A stretch of 64,000 bases of DNA from Planctomyces sp. SH-PL62. GTDB lineage: Bacteria > Planctomycetota > Planctomycetia > Isosphaerales > Isosphaeraceae. Position 1 is the stretch's first letter, and each line of letters begins with the position of its first letter. Shown here piece by piece: positions 1 to 8,041 of the stretch. A model generated the notes under the pieces. That model saw only the letters and a program-made list of their open reading frames with translations. It made no database searches and was not told where the DNA came from. The stretch covers positions 1,736,001 through 1,800,000 of the forward strand of contig NZ_CP011273.1 in NCBI RefSeq assembly GCF_001610895.1. Direction: 5' to 3'. Both the position numbers and the translations under genes were made by a program.

Positions 1-483
1 TATCGCGAGACGGCCCGGCGGCACGACGCGATCCTCGTGGACGGCCAGGCTTACTTCCACGCCCTCAGCCCCGACGGCCTCCTCGACGAGCGGCTGTTCC
101 ACGACGCGATGCACCCCTCGTACCGGGGGCACCTTGCGCTGGCGCAGGCCGTGCTCCGCGGCCTCCACGCCCGCCGTGCCTTCGGCTGGGCGGCCGACGC
201 CCCCGCACCGGTCGTCGACCCGGTCGAGGCCGCCCAGCACTTCAAGATCGACGCGGAGGCGTGGCGCTATCTCTGCCTCTGGGGGATGATGTCGTATGAG
301 ATCACCGGCCCGGCCTCCTACGACCCGACCGTCCGTCTCCTGATGCAGGAGACCTTCGCCCGCGCCGCCGCCTCCATCAAGAAGGGCGTCCCCGCCGCCG
401 ACGTCGGCCTCCCCAACATCGGCCGCATGGAGCCGATCCCGCTGGTCCCGTTCGGCGGTCCGTCCGCCGAAGCGACTCCCTGA
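1..483 (+). CDS. SGNH/GDSL-type hydrolase, C-terminal part (5' truncated)
   Basis: The frame is open from base 1, so the gene begins outside the window; 160 codons are visible before TGA. Residues corresponding to DAMHPSYRGH carry the Asp-x-x-His pair that closes the catalytic site of SGNH hydrolases (esterases, acetylhydrolases), and helix-rich residues typical of the family end follow. The Ser-containing block I lies upstream and cannot be checked. The last ~80 residues (after the FGWAAD segment) are an extension I do not recognise. The substrate is unknown. The stop codon falls on the first base of the palindromic element that follows. Confidence 0.7.
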   Translation, partial: YRETARRHDAILVDGQAYFHALSPDGLLDERLFHDAMHPSYRGHLALAQAVLRGLHARRAFGWAADAPAPVVDPVEAAQHFKIDAEAWRYLCLWGMMSYEITGPASYDPTVRLLMQETFARAAASIKKGVPAADVGLPNIGRMEPIPLVPFGGPSAEATP

Positions 484-758
484 GAGTCTGTCCCGAACGT
501 GTGCCGCGGCCCGATCGCCGTCCTTCCCCCCCTGGCCGGGGGAAGGTGGCCCGAAGGGCCGGATGGGGGGGGACGAGCGACTTGCCGCTCGGAGTTCCAG
601 GGGCCGTCCCGGGGCCGTCGGCCCGGGCGGGAGGCCCCGAAATCCGAAACTCGGCCGCGGGCGTCCCCCCCTCATCTGACGCCTTCGGCGTCTGTCTTCC
701 CCCGCCGGGGGGGAGGACCGTTCCAGCTCGCCTTTCGCCCTGATGGGACAGGCTCTGA
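481..758. repeat. Palindromic MITE-like element with terminal inverted repeats
   Basis: The outer ends are TGAGAGTCTGTCCC (481-494) and its near-inverse GGGACAGGCTCTGA (745-758), matching at 12 of 14 positions. Inside lie two REP-like blocks in opposite orientation (about 522-572 and 664-714). Both read as a C-run, GGC(C/G)GGGGGAAG, a small GCC-GAAGG-C hairpin, then GATG(G/A) and a G-run. No convincing coding frame or transposase is present and no clear target duplication was found. It directly follows the SGNH hydrolase stop. It could equally be a complex transcription terminator. Confidence 0.5.
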
Positions 759-903
759 GCTTCTCCCTCGCGCATCCTGGTGCATCATCCAGATAGGGAG
801 CGTTGCGCCCGGTGGGTCCACCCTCCGTCCGGTCCGCCGCAAAGGACGGCCGTCGACCACGACCTAGCGACCCGACGGCCCCACGCCGCGACATCGCGAG
901 AAC

Positions 904-1028
904 CGCCGATCGAAGCCAATTCCGGACCCAGAAATCCCATTCCTAAATTATTTCCAGCAAGCAATTTACGTCCGATTGGCTTGATTCCTGGTGCGAACGA
1001 GCGAAGCCAATCGAAGCCAAATTCCGCG
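904..1028. repeat. Dispersed repeat, copy A
   Basis: About 125 bp sharing a diverged but obvious pattern with 51814-51928. AAGCCAAT lies near each end, with CATTCCT, then (C/T)TTACG-CCGAT-GGCTT in the middle. Here CGATTGGCTT pairs with AAGCCAATCG to give a 10-bp stem. It is noticeably lower in G+C than the genes around it. It ends 18 bp beyond the stop of the minus-strand kinase gene, in the same relation to the gene as copy B has to hslU. No gene lies in 759-1045. Confidence 0.6.
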
Positions 1029-1045
1029 GGGTTATCGGTGGGGCG

Positions 1046-2292
1046 TCAGATCGGCACGACGACGGTGCCGCTCAGGCGATCGTGGGGGCCTCGGCTGGGG
1101 AAGAGGAGGGCGATGACCAGATAGATCGCCATCAGCAAGAGCCCCGCGAGCCAGACCGACCAGGCGGTCACGACCGATTCGGGGGAGACGTGCTGCACCC
1201 ACTGCGAGCTCGCCATGAGGGCCGACGGGATCGCCCAGACCAGGAAGGCGCGCAGTCCGCACGCCAGCCGGCCGGCGGCGCGGCCGTCCCGGCCGATCAG
1301 GGCCAGTCCCGCGAGCGGATAGCTGAGCCCCCCTCGCAGGACCATCGCGCCGAGCGTCCAGGCGATTGGGACGGCGGTCAGCACCGCCAGGTCATACGGG
1401 ATCAGGTTGGGCTCGAAGTCCGGGCAGGTCAACACCATCAGCACCAGCAGGCCCGGCGACAGGAAGAAGGTCTGGATGAGGAGCTGCAGGGCCCTCCTTC
1501 CGGTGCTGACCTCGGTGGGGCGTTCCGCCGCGGCGATCAGGTCGGCCCGAAGGTCGGCGAGCCGGGCGTACGGGGACCGATGGCCGGTCAAACGGTCGAG
1601 GAGCACCCCGGCGCGCTCGGGAACGGCCGCGCAGATCCTCCCGCTCGATCCGGCGTGGCGCCGGTTCCGGCCCCCGAGCGGGAGCCGGCGGGGCGTCCGG
1701 TCCTCACCGGTCGCGAGCCTCGCGACGTCCCTCAGGAAGACGAAGGCCCGGGCCTCCTCGGGGTCTTGAGAGCCGACCCCGGAGTCGGTCGGCGGGGGGG
1801 GGGGAGGGGGAGGCGGCTCGTCGTCCGGCTCGCCCCAGGCCAGGGGGTCGACGAGTTGGGCGCGGCCGTCGTCGTCGACCCAGACGAGGTCGACCGAGAG
1901 CCTGGAGGGAAAGGTGCCGTCGAGCCGCGCAGCCTCGAGCTCCTCGGCGAGATCGGTCAGGAGCGGCAGGACGTCGGCCCAGGGGAGCCCGCCCGATGCG
2001 ACGACCTCGGACAGTCGACAGCCGGGGGGGGCGGTGAAGGCGTCCCAGCGGGCGTCGGGCTGGTCGCCGCCGCCGATCCAGCGGGGCCTCGTCAGCCGAT
2101 TGAGCGCCCTTCGCGTGGAGTCCGGCGGGGGGGTGCCGGGATCGCGGAGGACGAGCCAGACCGGGCGGTCGAGCGTCGCGTCCCGCCCCGACAGGAGCTG
2201 GCAGCCGCTCCGGGACGAGACGCTCCCCTCGATCTGATACGGGCCGACCTGGTCGAGCGGCGGCGGCCCGAGTTCCGCCGGCCGCGCGGCCC
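1046..2292 (-). CDS. C-terminal half of the split kinase/RDD gene (degenerate kinase-like plus RDD-like membrane domain)
   Basis: This frame makes sense only from about 2340 downward. It begins with VGPYQIEGSV, which resembles the start of a kinase N-lobe; the following DRPVWLVLRD segment has no invariant Lys, so this looks like a pseudokinase. A run of nine prolines follows, then roughly 190 residues with four hydrophobic segments. The end, GPHDRLSGTVVV, is the signature close of RDD domains. No ATG, GTG or TTG in this frame lies near the beginning, so it is not a separate gene. It is the continuation of the kinase reading frame at 2092-3927 after a one-base slip. Corrected, the whole protein would be about 960 residues with two kinase-like and two RDD-like units. 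Confidence 0.6.
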
Positions 2293-3927
2293 CCCGCCGA
2301 GCAACCCTCGCCGCATCGCGCGGCGAAACCAGTGCCGACGGCGAGCCCGGACGACCTGGACCACGCGGGTCCCGCTGGCCCATTCGTGCAGGCCGCGGAA
2401 CCCCGATCGCTGCCGCATCGGCGCCACCAGGATCGCCAGGCCCAGGAGGTTCATCGCCACGAGCCGGGCCGTCTGCCAGGGCTCGTCCGCCGCGTGGGGG
2501 TCGCCCGGGAAGGCGGCGTCGTAGACCTCGCTCCCGAGGCCCAGGAGCAGGACGAACACGAGCGTCCGGACGAACGCGCGGAGGAGGCCGGGCGCGTCGC
2601 CGTCGGGGTCCCTCGCCACCCGCAGGCCGACGATCCACTTGCCGATCGAGGCCGCGAACAGCCCCTCGGCCACCGTGAAATAGATGATCCAGAGGCCCGC
2701 GTCGACGATCTCGATGAGCCGACCATGCTGCTCGTGGAATGCAAAGGTCTCCAGCACCCGCCCCCGGTGCCGGATGAAGCTGACCGCGAAGGCCGACCAG
2801 ACTCCCATGTAGAACAGGAGGAGGTCGATCGCGTAGGCCCCGACCCGGAGGCCGATCGAGGCGATGTCGACCCGCTCGGGGACGAACGGCAGGAGGGCGT
2901 CGTGCAGCTCCCGAAGGTTCCGCCAGCGTCGCGAGCGGTCGCGGTCGAGGCCCTTCAGGATGACGGCTTCCAGCGACTTCGAGACCCCCGGGGCGTAGGT
3001 CCGGGGCGGCGGGGCCGGCTCCGAAACGATCCTCGCCAGCGCTTCCGCCGCGTCCTTGGTCTGGACCGGGGCCCGGCCGGTCAGCAGGTAGTACAAAGTC
3101 GCCGCGACCGAATAGACGTCCGTCCGCTCGTCGAGGGGCTCGCGCTTGATCTGCTCGGGCGAGGCGTAGAGCGGCGTCCCCAGGAAGGCCCCGGTGCGCG
3201 TGAGGTCGGCCCCGCCTTCCAGCGATTTGGAGAGGCCGAAATCGCCGATCTTGACCCGCCCCTCGTCGTCGAGGAAGCAGTTCGACGGCTTCACGTCGCG
3301 GTGGATCATCCCCAGCCTGTGGAACTCGGCCAGGCCCTCGATCGCGTCGAGGATCATCTGGATCGCGGCCGGCGGGTCGAGCGGGCCCCCCTCCTCGACC
3401 AGCGTCTGGAGCGTGGTCCCCGGCATCAGCTCCATCACGAGGTAGGGCTGGCCGCGCTCCTCGTCGACGGCCCGCACGAAGACGCATCGGGGATGCGTCA
3501 CCGCGCTGGCCGTCCGCCCTTCCTGGCGGAAACGCTGGATGGCCTCGTCCGACCCCAGGTTCGCCGGCGCGATCAGCTTCAGGGCGACGTGCAGCCCTTG
3601 CTGCTCCTCGACCGCCTCAAAGACGGTCCCCATCCCGCCCGATCCCAGCCTGCGGATGAGCCGATAGCCGGCCACCCGCTCCGGGAAGGATTCGACGGTC
3701 CCGCGATCGCGTCGCGGGGCCGAGGTGAACTCCGCCGTCTCGTCGGAAGCGGTGAACGACTGGGTCCGGTCGTGGTCCGAGACGTCGGCGGGGTCGAGCG
3801 GGGCCCCGCAGTAGCCGCAGAAACGGGGGGGCTCGCCCGAGAAAATGAGGACGCGCCCGCAGTTCGAGCAGGCGGCCCGCCCCTCGGCCTCGCGGGTGGT
3901 CTCCAGGGTCGGGTCGCGCTCCGCCAT
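2092..3927 (-). CDS. Ser/Thr protein kinase with N-terminal zinc ribbon and RDD membrane domain (frameshifted)
   Basis: Signalling kinase of the PknB/Hanks type. CX2C pairs at residues 20/23 and 37/40 form a zinc ribbon. The kinase domain runs from about 88 to 345, with the glycine loop LGSGGMG, Lys117 in VALK, HRDVKPSN (Asp211, Asn216), DFG at 229-231 and the APE-loop equivalent SPEQ. An RDD-type membrane domain follows (about 355-530). All catalytic residues are present, so it should be active at the inner membrane. After about residue 546 (G6 run at 2290-2295) the frame turns into Arg-rich nonsense ending at 2092, while the neighbouring frame carries the expected continuation. The real product therefore probably ends at 1046. 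ATG at 3927; no strong ribosome site. It lies 124 bp downstream of the arginine dihydrolase gene. Confidence 0.85.
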   Translation of the reverse strand: MAERDPTLETTREAEGRAACSNCGRVLIFSGEPPRFCGYCGAPLDPADVSDHDRTQSFTASDETAEFTSAPRRDRGTVESFPERVAGYRLIRRLGSGGMGTVFEAVEEQQGLHVALKLIAPANLGSDEAIQRFRQEGRTASAVTHPRCVFVRAVDEERGQPYLVMELMPGTTLQTLVEEGGPLDPPAAIQMILDAIEGLAEFHRLGMIHRDVKPSNCFLDDEGRVKIGDFGLSKSLEGGADLTRTGAFLGTPLYASPEQIKREPLDERTDVYSVAATLYYLLTGRAPVQTKDAAEALARIVSEPAPPPRTYAPGVSKSLEAVILKGLDRDRSRRWRNLRELHDALLPFVPERVDIASIGLRVGAYAIDLLLFYMGVWSAFAVSFIRHRGRVLETFAFHEQHGRLIEIVDAGLWIIYFTVAEGLFAASIGKWIVGLRVARDPDGDAPGLLRAFVRTLVFVLLLGLGSEVYDAAFPGDPHAADEPWQTARLVAMNLLGLAILVAPMRQRSGFRGLHEWASGTRVVQVVRARRRHWFRRAMRRGLLGGGPRGRRNSGRRRSTRSARIRSRGASRPGAAASSCRGGTRRSTARSGSSSAIPAPPRRTPREGRSIG

Positions 3928-4051
3928 CGTCGGGCATCACCGGTGGACAAGCGGGCGAGGCCGGGCGACGGCCTCCCCGAAGAGAGGCCGGCGTACAGTC
4001 CGCCCGCGCGAGTCGTCGATTGCTTCATGGTCGCGGCGTTTCGGGCCGCCG

Positions 4052-4963
4052 TCAAGGGGACGGGGACGCGGCCTCGGCGGCCGTCTTCCAGGCCGCGGCC
4101 TCCTCGCCGTCGATCCGAAGCGTCAGGCACTTGGCGCTCCCTCCCGATTTGATGAACTCCGAGAGGTCCAGCGGTCGGGTCGCATAGCCGAGCCGCCGCA
4201 GGTCCTCCGCGAGCCGCTCGGCGCCTCGATTGAGGACCACCGTCCGGCCGACCACCACGGCGTTGCAACTGAAGCTTTGCGCCTCTTCGGCCCGGACCTC
4301 GATCAATGTCGGGATCCGCTCGCGGATCACCGAGCGGCCGTAATCGTCGAATACGCCGGGATAGTAGATCGCCGCGCCGGGGGCGAGCGGGCAGAAGCAG
4401 GTGTCCAGGTGGTAGTAACGCGGGTCCACCAGCTCCATCGGCAGGACCTCCACACCCAGGCGCTCGCCGATCCACTGATGGCTCTGGACGTCGCTGCGGA
4501 AGCGATAGCCGGCGAACAGGGCCTCGCCGCAGAAGAGGGCGTCGCCGGCCCCCTCGAAGTTCATCCCCTCGGGGAGCGATAGGATCTCGAAGCCCTCGGT
4601 ACGCCCCCAGGCCTCGAAGTGGGGAGACTCCCCCTGGCGGACCCGGAACCGGAATCGCGAGGGCACGAACCGATCGCGATAGACCAGCCCGGCGTTCGCC
4701 GTGAAGACCAGATCGGGCAGCCCCGGAGCGGGCCGGATCCGCTCGATCTCGACTCCCAGCTCGAGCAGCGTCCCTTCCAGGGCCCGCCACTGGGCGCCGG
4801 CCCGCGCCGGGTCGCTCCCCTGGCGGACGTTCATCCACGGGTTGATCTCGTACTCGATCCCGAAGAAGTCGGGCGGGCACATCAGGATTCGCGGCGTCGA
4901 GATCGGGTTCGGGGCGACGTTCACGGCGGAGGCCCTTTCCGATGGGTCAGAGGCCGGAGGCAC
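4052..4963 (-). CDS. Amidinotransferase/DDAH-superfamily enzyme, probable arginine dihydrolase
   Basis: Guanidine-group hydrolase of the arginine deiminase/DDAH fold. With numbering from the GTG at 4963, visible active-site elements are PDLVFTANAG (Asp84, Asn90), NFEGAGD, the catalytic His185 in YYHLDTCF, and the nucleophile Cys279 in SGGSAKCLTL. Its close linkage to an LOR/SDH ornithine cyclodeaminase mirrors cyanobacterial AgrE/ArgZ, where this domain hydrolyses arginine to ornithine, ammonia and CO2. That activity is inferred; plain dimethylargininase or deiminase activity remains possible. Two GTG starts compete: 4963 overlaps the upstream gene by 17 bp, and 4924 has an AAAGGG site 8 nt upstream. 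I prefer 4924, which gives 290 residues. Confidence 0.85.
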   Translation of the reverse strand: MPPASDPSERASAVNVAPNPISTPRILMCPPDFFGIEYEINPWMNVRQGSDPARAGAQWRALEGTLLELGVEIERIRPAPGLPDLVFTANAGLVYRDRFVPSRFRFRVRQGESPHFEAWGRTEGFEILSLPEGMNFEGAGDALFCGEALFAGYRFRSDVQSHQWIGERLGVEVLPMELVDPRYYHLDTCFCPLAPGAAIYYPGVFDDYGRSVIRERIPTLIEVRAEEAQSFSCNAVVVGRTVVLNRGAERLAEDLRRLGYATRPLDLSEFIKSGGSAKCLTLRIDGEEAAAWKTAAEAASPSP

Positions 4964-6227
4964 CCCGGTCGGCGGTCAGTTCGACGGCCAGCGAGCGGAG
5001 GAACGGCTCGACGTCCGTGACGATCCCGATCGTCTGGAACGAGCCCCGGTCGGCCAGCTTGGTCACGGTGGCGGGGTTGATGTCCACGCAGACGACCTTG
5101 ACCCACGAGGGGAGCAGGTTGCCCGTGGCGATCGAGTGCAGGGCCGTCGCGATGCAGAGCGCGAAGCCGACCTCCCGCACGGCCTCCCGCATCCGGTCCT
5201 GCGCCTGGAGCGCGTCGGTGATCACGTCGGGCAGGGGGCCGTCGTCGCGGATCGAGCCGGCGAGGACGAGGTCGACCTCGTGCTTGACGCATTCGTACAT
5301 GATGCCCGACGCGACGACTCCCCGGTCGACGGCGGCCTTCAGGCTCCCCAGCCGGCGGATCGTGTTGATGGCCCGCAGGTGGTGCTCGTGGCCGTGCTCC
5401 AGGCTCTCGCCGCGGGCGATCGAGACCCCCAGGCTGGTGCCGTAGAGGGCCTGTTCCACGTCGTGGGTCGCCAGCGCGTTGCCGGCGAACAGGGTCTGGA
5501 TCCAGCCCTCGCGGATCAGCCGGGCGACGTGCGCCGCGGAGCCCGTGTGGACGATCGCCGGGCCGCCGACGAGCAGCACCTTCTTGCCCGCCGCGCGGGT
5601 CGCCCGGATGCCGTCGGCCACGCCTTGCAGGCTCACCGCCTTCGGCTTCTCGCTCGACACGTTGGAACTCATGAAGCCGAAGAGCGAGGTCTCGCGCGGC
5701 CGCTCCTCGGGCAGGACGCGGATCCCCGAATACCCGACGACGATCGGCGTCCCGAGCGCGACGTGGACCATCGGGATGCAGCGGGCGCGGGCGGCCTGGG
5801 CGTCGATCGCGATGCCGCAGTCCATCTCCTGATCCTCGACGTCGATCCAGACGCCGTTCACCCGGACCTGGGTCCGCTGGTTGGTCGTGCTGTAGAAGTC
5901 TTCCGGGAACGCCGTGGCGACGTCCGCCGGGACGACCCGAGCGTCTTCGAGGTTGACCGGCGAGGCCCCGTGCTCGACGAGGTCGCCGAGGATCTCGGCG
6001 AGCGCCCGGGGCGACCCGGCGCGGACGTCGATCCGGGCGTAGCTCGGGTCGGTGCGCCTCTCGCCGATGCGGCACTCGCGGATCTCGAACGCGCCTCCCA
6101 TCTGGAGGATCCGGTCGAGGATCTTGGGGAGCAGCAAGGAGTCGATGATGTGCCCCCGGACCTCGATCTCCTCGGCCACCTCGGTCGTCCGCGTCTCGCG
6201 CCTGTTCTCCCTCTCCACGCCCGCCAT
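4947..6227 (-). CDS. LOR/SDH-type ornithine cyclodeaminase (TIGR00300 family)
   Basis: 426 residues matching the TIGR00300 'LOR/SDH bifunctional enzyme conserved region' family. The archaeal-type members convert ornithine to proline plus ammonia using NAD. Recognisable blocks are an N-terminal LOR domain with GHIIDSLLLPKILD, the Cys-containing DCGIAID, VLLVGGPAIVHTGSAAH, AGNALATHDVE, and the C-terminal VKVVCVDINPATVTKL, an NAD/FAD-site-like strand-loop. It is the first gene of a two-gene unit with the arginine dihydrolase. Together they would run arginine to ornithine to proline, releasing nitrogen. ATG at 6227 with GGAGG six bases upstream, so the start is secure. Confidence 0.88.
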   Translation of the reverse strand: MAGVERENRRETRTTEVAEEIEVRGHIIDSLLLPKILDRILQMGGAFEIRECRIGERRTDPSYARIDVRAGSPRALAEILGDLVEHGASPVNLEDARVVPADVATAFPEDFYSTTNQRTQVRVNGVWIDVEDQEMDCGIAIDAQAARARCIPMVHVALGTPIVVGYSGIRVLPEERPRETSLFGFMSSNVSSEKPKAVSLQGVADGIRATRAAGKKVLLVGGPAIVHTGSAAHVARLIREGWIQTLFAGNALATHDVEQALYGTSLGVSIARGESLEHGHEHHLRAINTIRRLGSLKAAVDRGVVASGIMYECVKHEVDLVLAGSIRDDGPLPDVITDALQAQDRMREAVREVGFALCIATALHSIATGNLLPSWVKVVCVDINPATVTKLADRGSFQTIGIVTDVEPFLRSLAVELTADRGASGL

Positions 6228-6482
6228 CGCCTACCTCCGATCGCTCGGACGGCCCGTCCAGCTTCCGGGCCGGGGCGGGTCGGCTCGTCGCCCACGCCCA
6301 TCACGACCCGGCCCCCCCCTCGATCATTCTAGCACTCCCGGTCGGTCGGACGAGTCGGCGCGGCGAAGGGCTTCGAAAAGAACTCGGCCGACGCCCCATC
6401 GTCATGGGACGCCGGTCGAGGCCTGCACGCCTTGGTAATCTGGCGGCCGTCGCGACGGCCTGTGATCGGGGGGGACGGGACG

Positions 6483-7499
6483 TCAGGGGGCGACGTGGAC
6501 CGTCGCGGTGAGGTCGAGCGGGGGCTCGCCGGGGATGTCGGTCGAGACGCGGAAGACGTGCCGGAGATCGCCCCGGGTCGTCCCTTCGTCGGGCTTGTAG
6601 GCGACGGACAGGATGTGCATCGCCTTGCGGGAGCCGTCGGGGGGCGTCACCGAGAATCCGTCGCCGACGCCCTCGACGCCGGTGATGGCGAACGGCTGCG
6701 AGGCCCGGATGATGAACTTGCCCTGCTTCCCCTCGGCCGAGACCACCTCGCCCATCGTCAGGAGCGAGGGGGACGCCGACAGATCGCCGCGGACCCAGCC
6801 GGTCACCATGACGGGGACGCTGCGGGCCTCGCGATCGTTGCTCATCAACCGGATCTCGTCGCGGATCGGCCCGGCGGGGGCGTCGGGCTTGATGGCGACG
6901 TCCAGGCGGTACGACACCGCGCCGGCGGCGTCGCGCTTGGTCTCCACGAGCTGCGCCGTGATCGCCCGGCTGGCCGAGACCATCCGCTCGAACCGCCAGT
7001 TCGTCCCGTTGATCCGGTCGATCGTCAGGCTCTGGGCCCCGGCCTGACCCTTGACGACGGTGCCAAAGTCGATCGAGCCGGGATTCAGCACGATGTCGGC
7101 CAGGATGTGCGAGGTGACGTGCAAACGCACCTCGGCCTCGCGCCCGCTGGCCGTCACCAGCGTCGCGAACAGGATCGTGGCCTTCTCGCCCAGGAAGTTC
7201 CGCGTGTCCATCTGGGCTTCGACCACGGCCGACTCGCCGGGATTGACCGTCGAGGCGCTCGCCCGTCCGCTGGTGCAGCCGCAGGACGGCCGGAGATTGA
7301 GGATCGTCACCGGCTCTCCCAGGCGGTTGGTCAGCACGAACTCGTGCTTGACCTTGGCGCCCCGGGGGACCGGTCCGAAATGGTGGGCCTTCTCGGCGAA
7401 CAGGGAGTCCGCCCAGTTCGCCGCGTGGGACGGCGAAACACCGATCAAGCACGCCGCCAAGCAGCCCGCGAGGGCCGCGATCATCCTGCGCCGAGTCAT
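6483..7499 (-). CDS. Secreted DUF1573 protein
   Basis: 338 residues. The signal peptide MTRRRMIAALAGCLAACLIG ends near SHA-AN, so the protein is exported. The N-terminal DUF1573 domain (about 30-130) shows FGPVPRGAKVKHEFVLTN and the family's Cys motif SCGCTSG. A second beta-sandwich begins at SIDFGTVVKGQ. Such proteins are abundant in Bacteroidetes and planctomycetes; function is unknown, but the fold suggests Ig-like surface or periplasmic domains. A longer open frame extends to 7637, but AGGAGG at 7505-7510 places the start at the second of two adjacent ATGs (7499). It stands alone, on the same strand as its neighbours. Confidence 0.85.
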   Translation of the reverse strand: MTRRRMIAALAGCLAACLIGVSPSHAANWADSLFAEKAHHFGPVPRGAKVKHEFVLTNRLGEPVTILNLRPSCGCTSGRASASTVNPGESAVVEAQMDTRNFLGEKATILFATLVTASGREAEVRLHVTSHILADIVLNPGSIDFGTVVKGQAGAQSLTIDRINGTNWRFERMVSASRAITAQLVETKRDAAGAVSYRLDVAIKPDAPAGPIRDEIRLMSNDREARSVPVMVTGWVRGDLSASPSLLTMGEVVSAEGKQGKFIIRASQPFAITGVEGVGDGFSVTPPDGSRKAMHILSVAYKPDEGTTRGDLRHVFRVSTDIPGEPPLDLTATVHVAP

Positions 7500-7763
7500 C
7501 ATCGCCTCCTGCGACCCCAACCCTGGGCTTCTGAAGGGCGCCGAAGCTCCTTGGCCCTCCACTCGACTTTCAGTATCGGACGCAGGGACTCGGGCGCTCA
7601 CGATGCGACGCGTCCCCTCATCAACCCGCCTCCGCATTGCGACGAATGAGACGGTTGTACGGACCGAACGCCCCGGCGCGCGTCCCGGGGCGGGGTCGGG
7701 ATGCGTCGCTCCGCCCCGCGGCTCGATGTGGAGTCGGCGAGGCGGAGGATGGGCGGCGGCGGG

Positions 7764-7994
7764 TCAGCCGTCGTCGCCGATGGCATCGACAGGGCAGGAC
7801 TCCAGCGCCTCGCGGCAGAGTTCCTCCTCCTCGGGGGTCTGGGGCTGGCGGGCCACGTAGCTGCGGCCCTCGTCCTCGTTCCGGGCGAAGACGCCGGGCG
7901 CGGTTTCGTGGCATAGGTCGCAGTCAATGCAGTTCTCATCGACGTAGAAGCGACCTGTTGCGTTCTCCGGGGATTTCAACGCGAGATCGGCCAT
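7764..7994 (-). CDS. Single-cluster [4Fe-4S] ferredoxin
   Basis: 76-residue acidic electron carrier. Cys22, Cys25 and Cys28 (CIDCDLC) plus Cys67 (SCPVDAI) form the ligand set of one [4Fe-4S] cluster; Cys60 is the extra residue often found in this family, where it can pair in a disulfide. The single-cluster type resembles Desulfovibrio ferredoxin I and the planctomycete 'ferredoxin' orthologue group. No redox partner is adjacent. ATG at 7994; an inverted repeat (CCGCCC / GGGCGG) lies just upstream and no clear ribosome site is seen. Confidence 0.9.
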   Translation of the reverse strand: MADLALKSPENATGRFYVDENCIDCDLCHETAPGVFARNEDEGRSYVARQPQTPEEEELCREALESCPVDAIGDDG

Positions 7995-8041
7995 GGCACT
8001 GCACCGCCCGTCTCGGGCGGGCCTCCCTGCTCCTCTTCAGC

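Noticed and set aside
2332-4152. 606-codon plus-strand frame
   Set aside because: Antisense to the kinase gene, no ribosome site, Arg/Pro/Glu-rich composition without domains.
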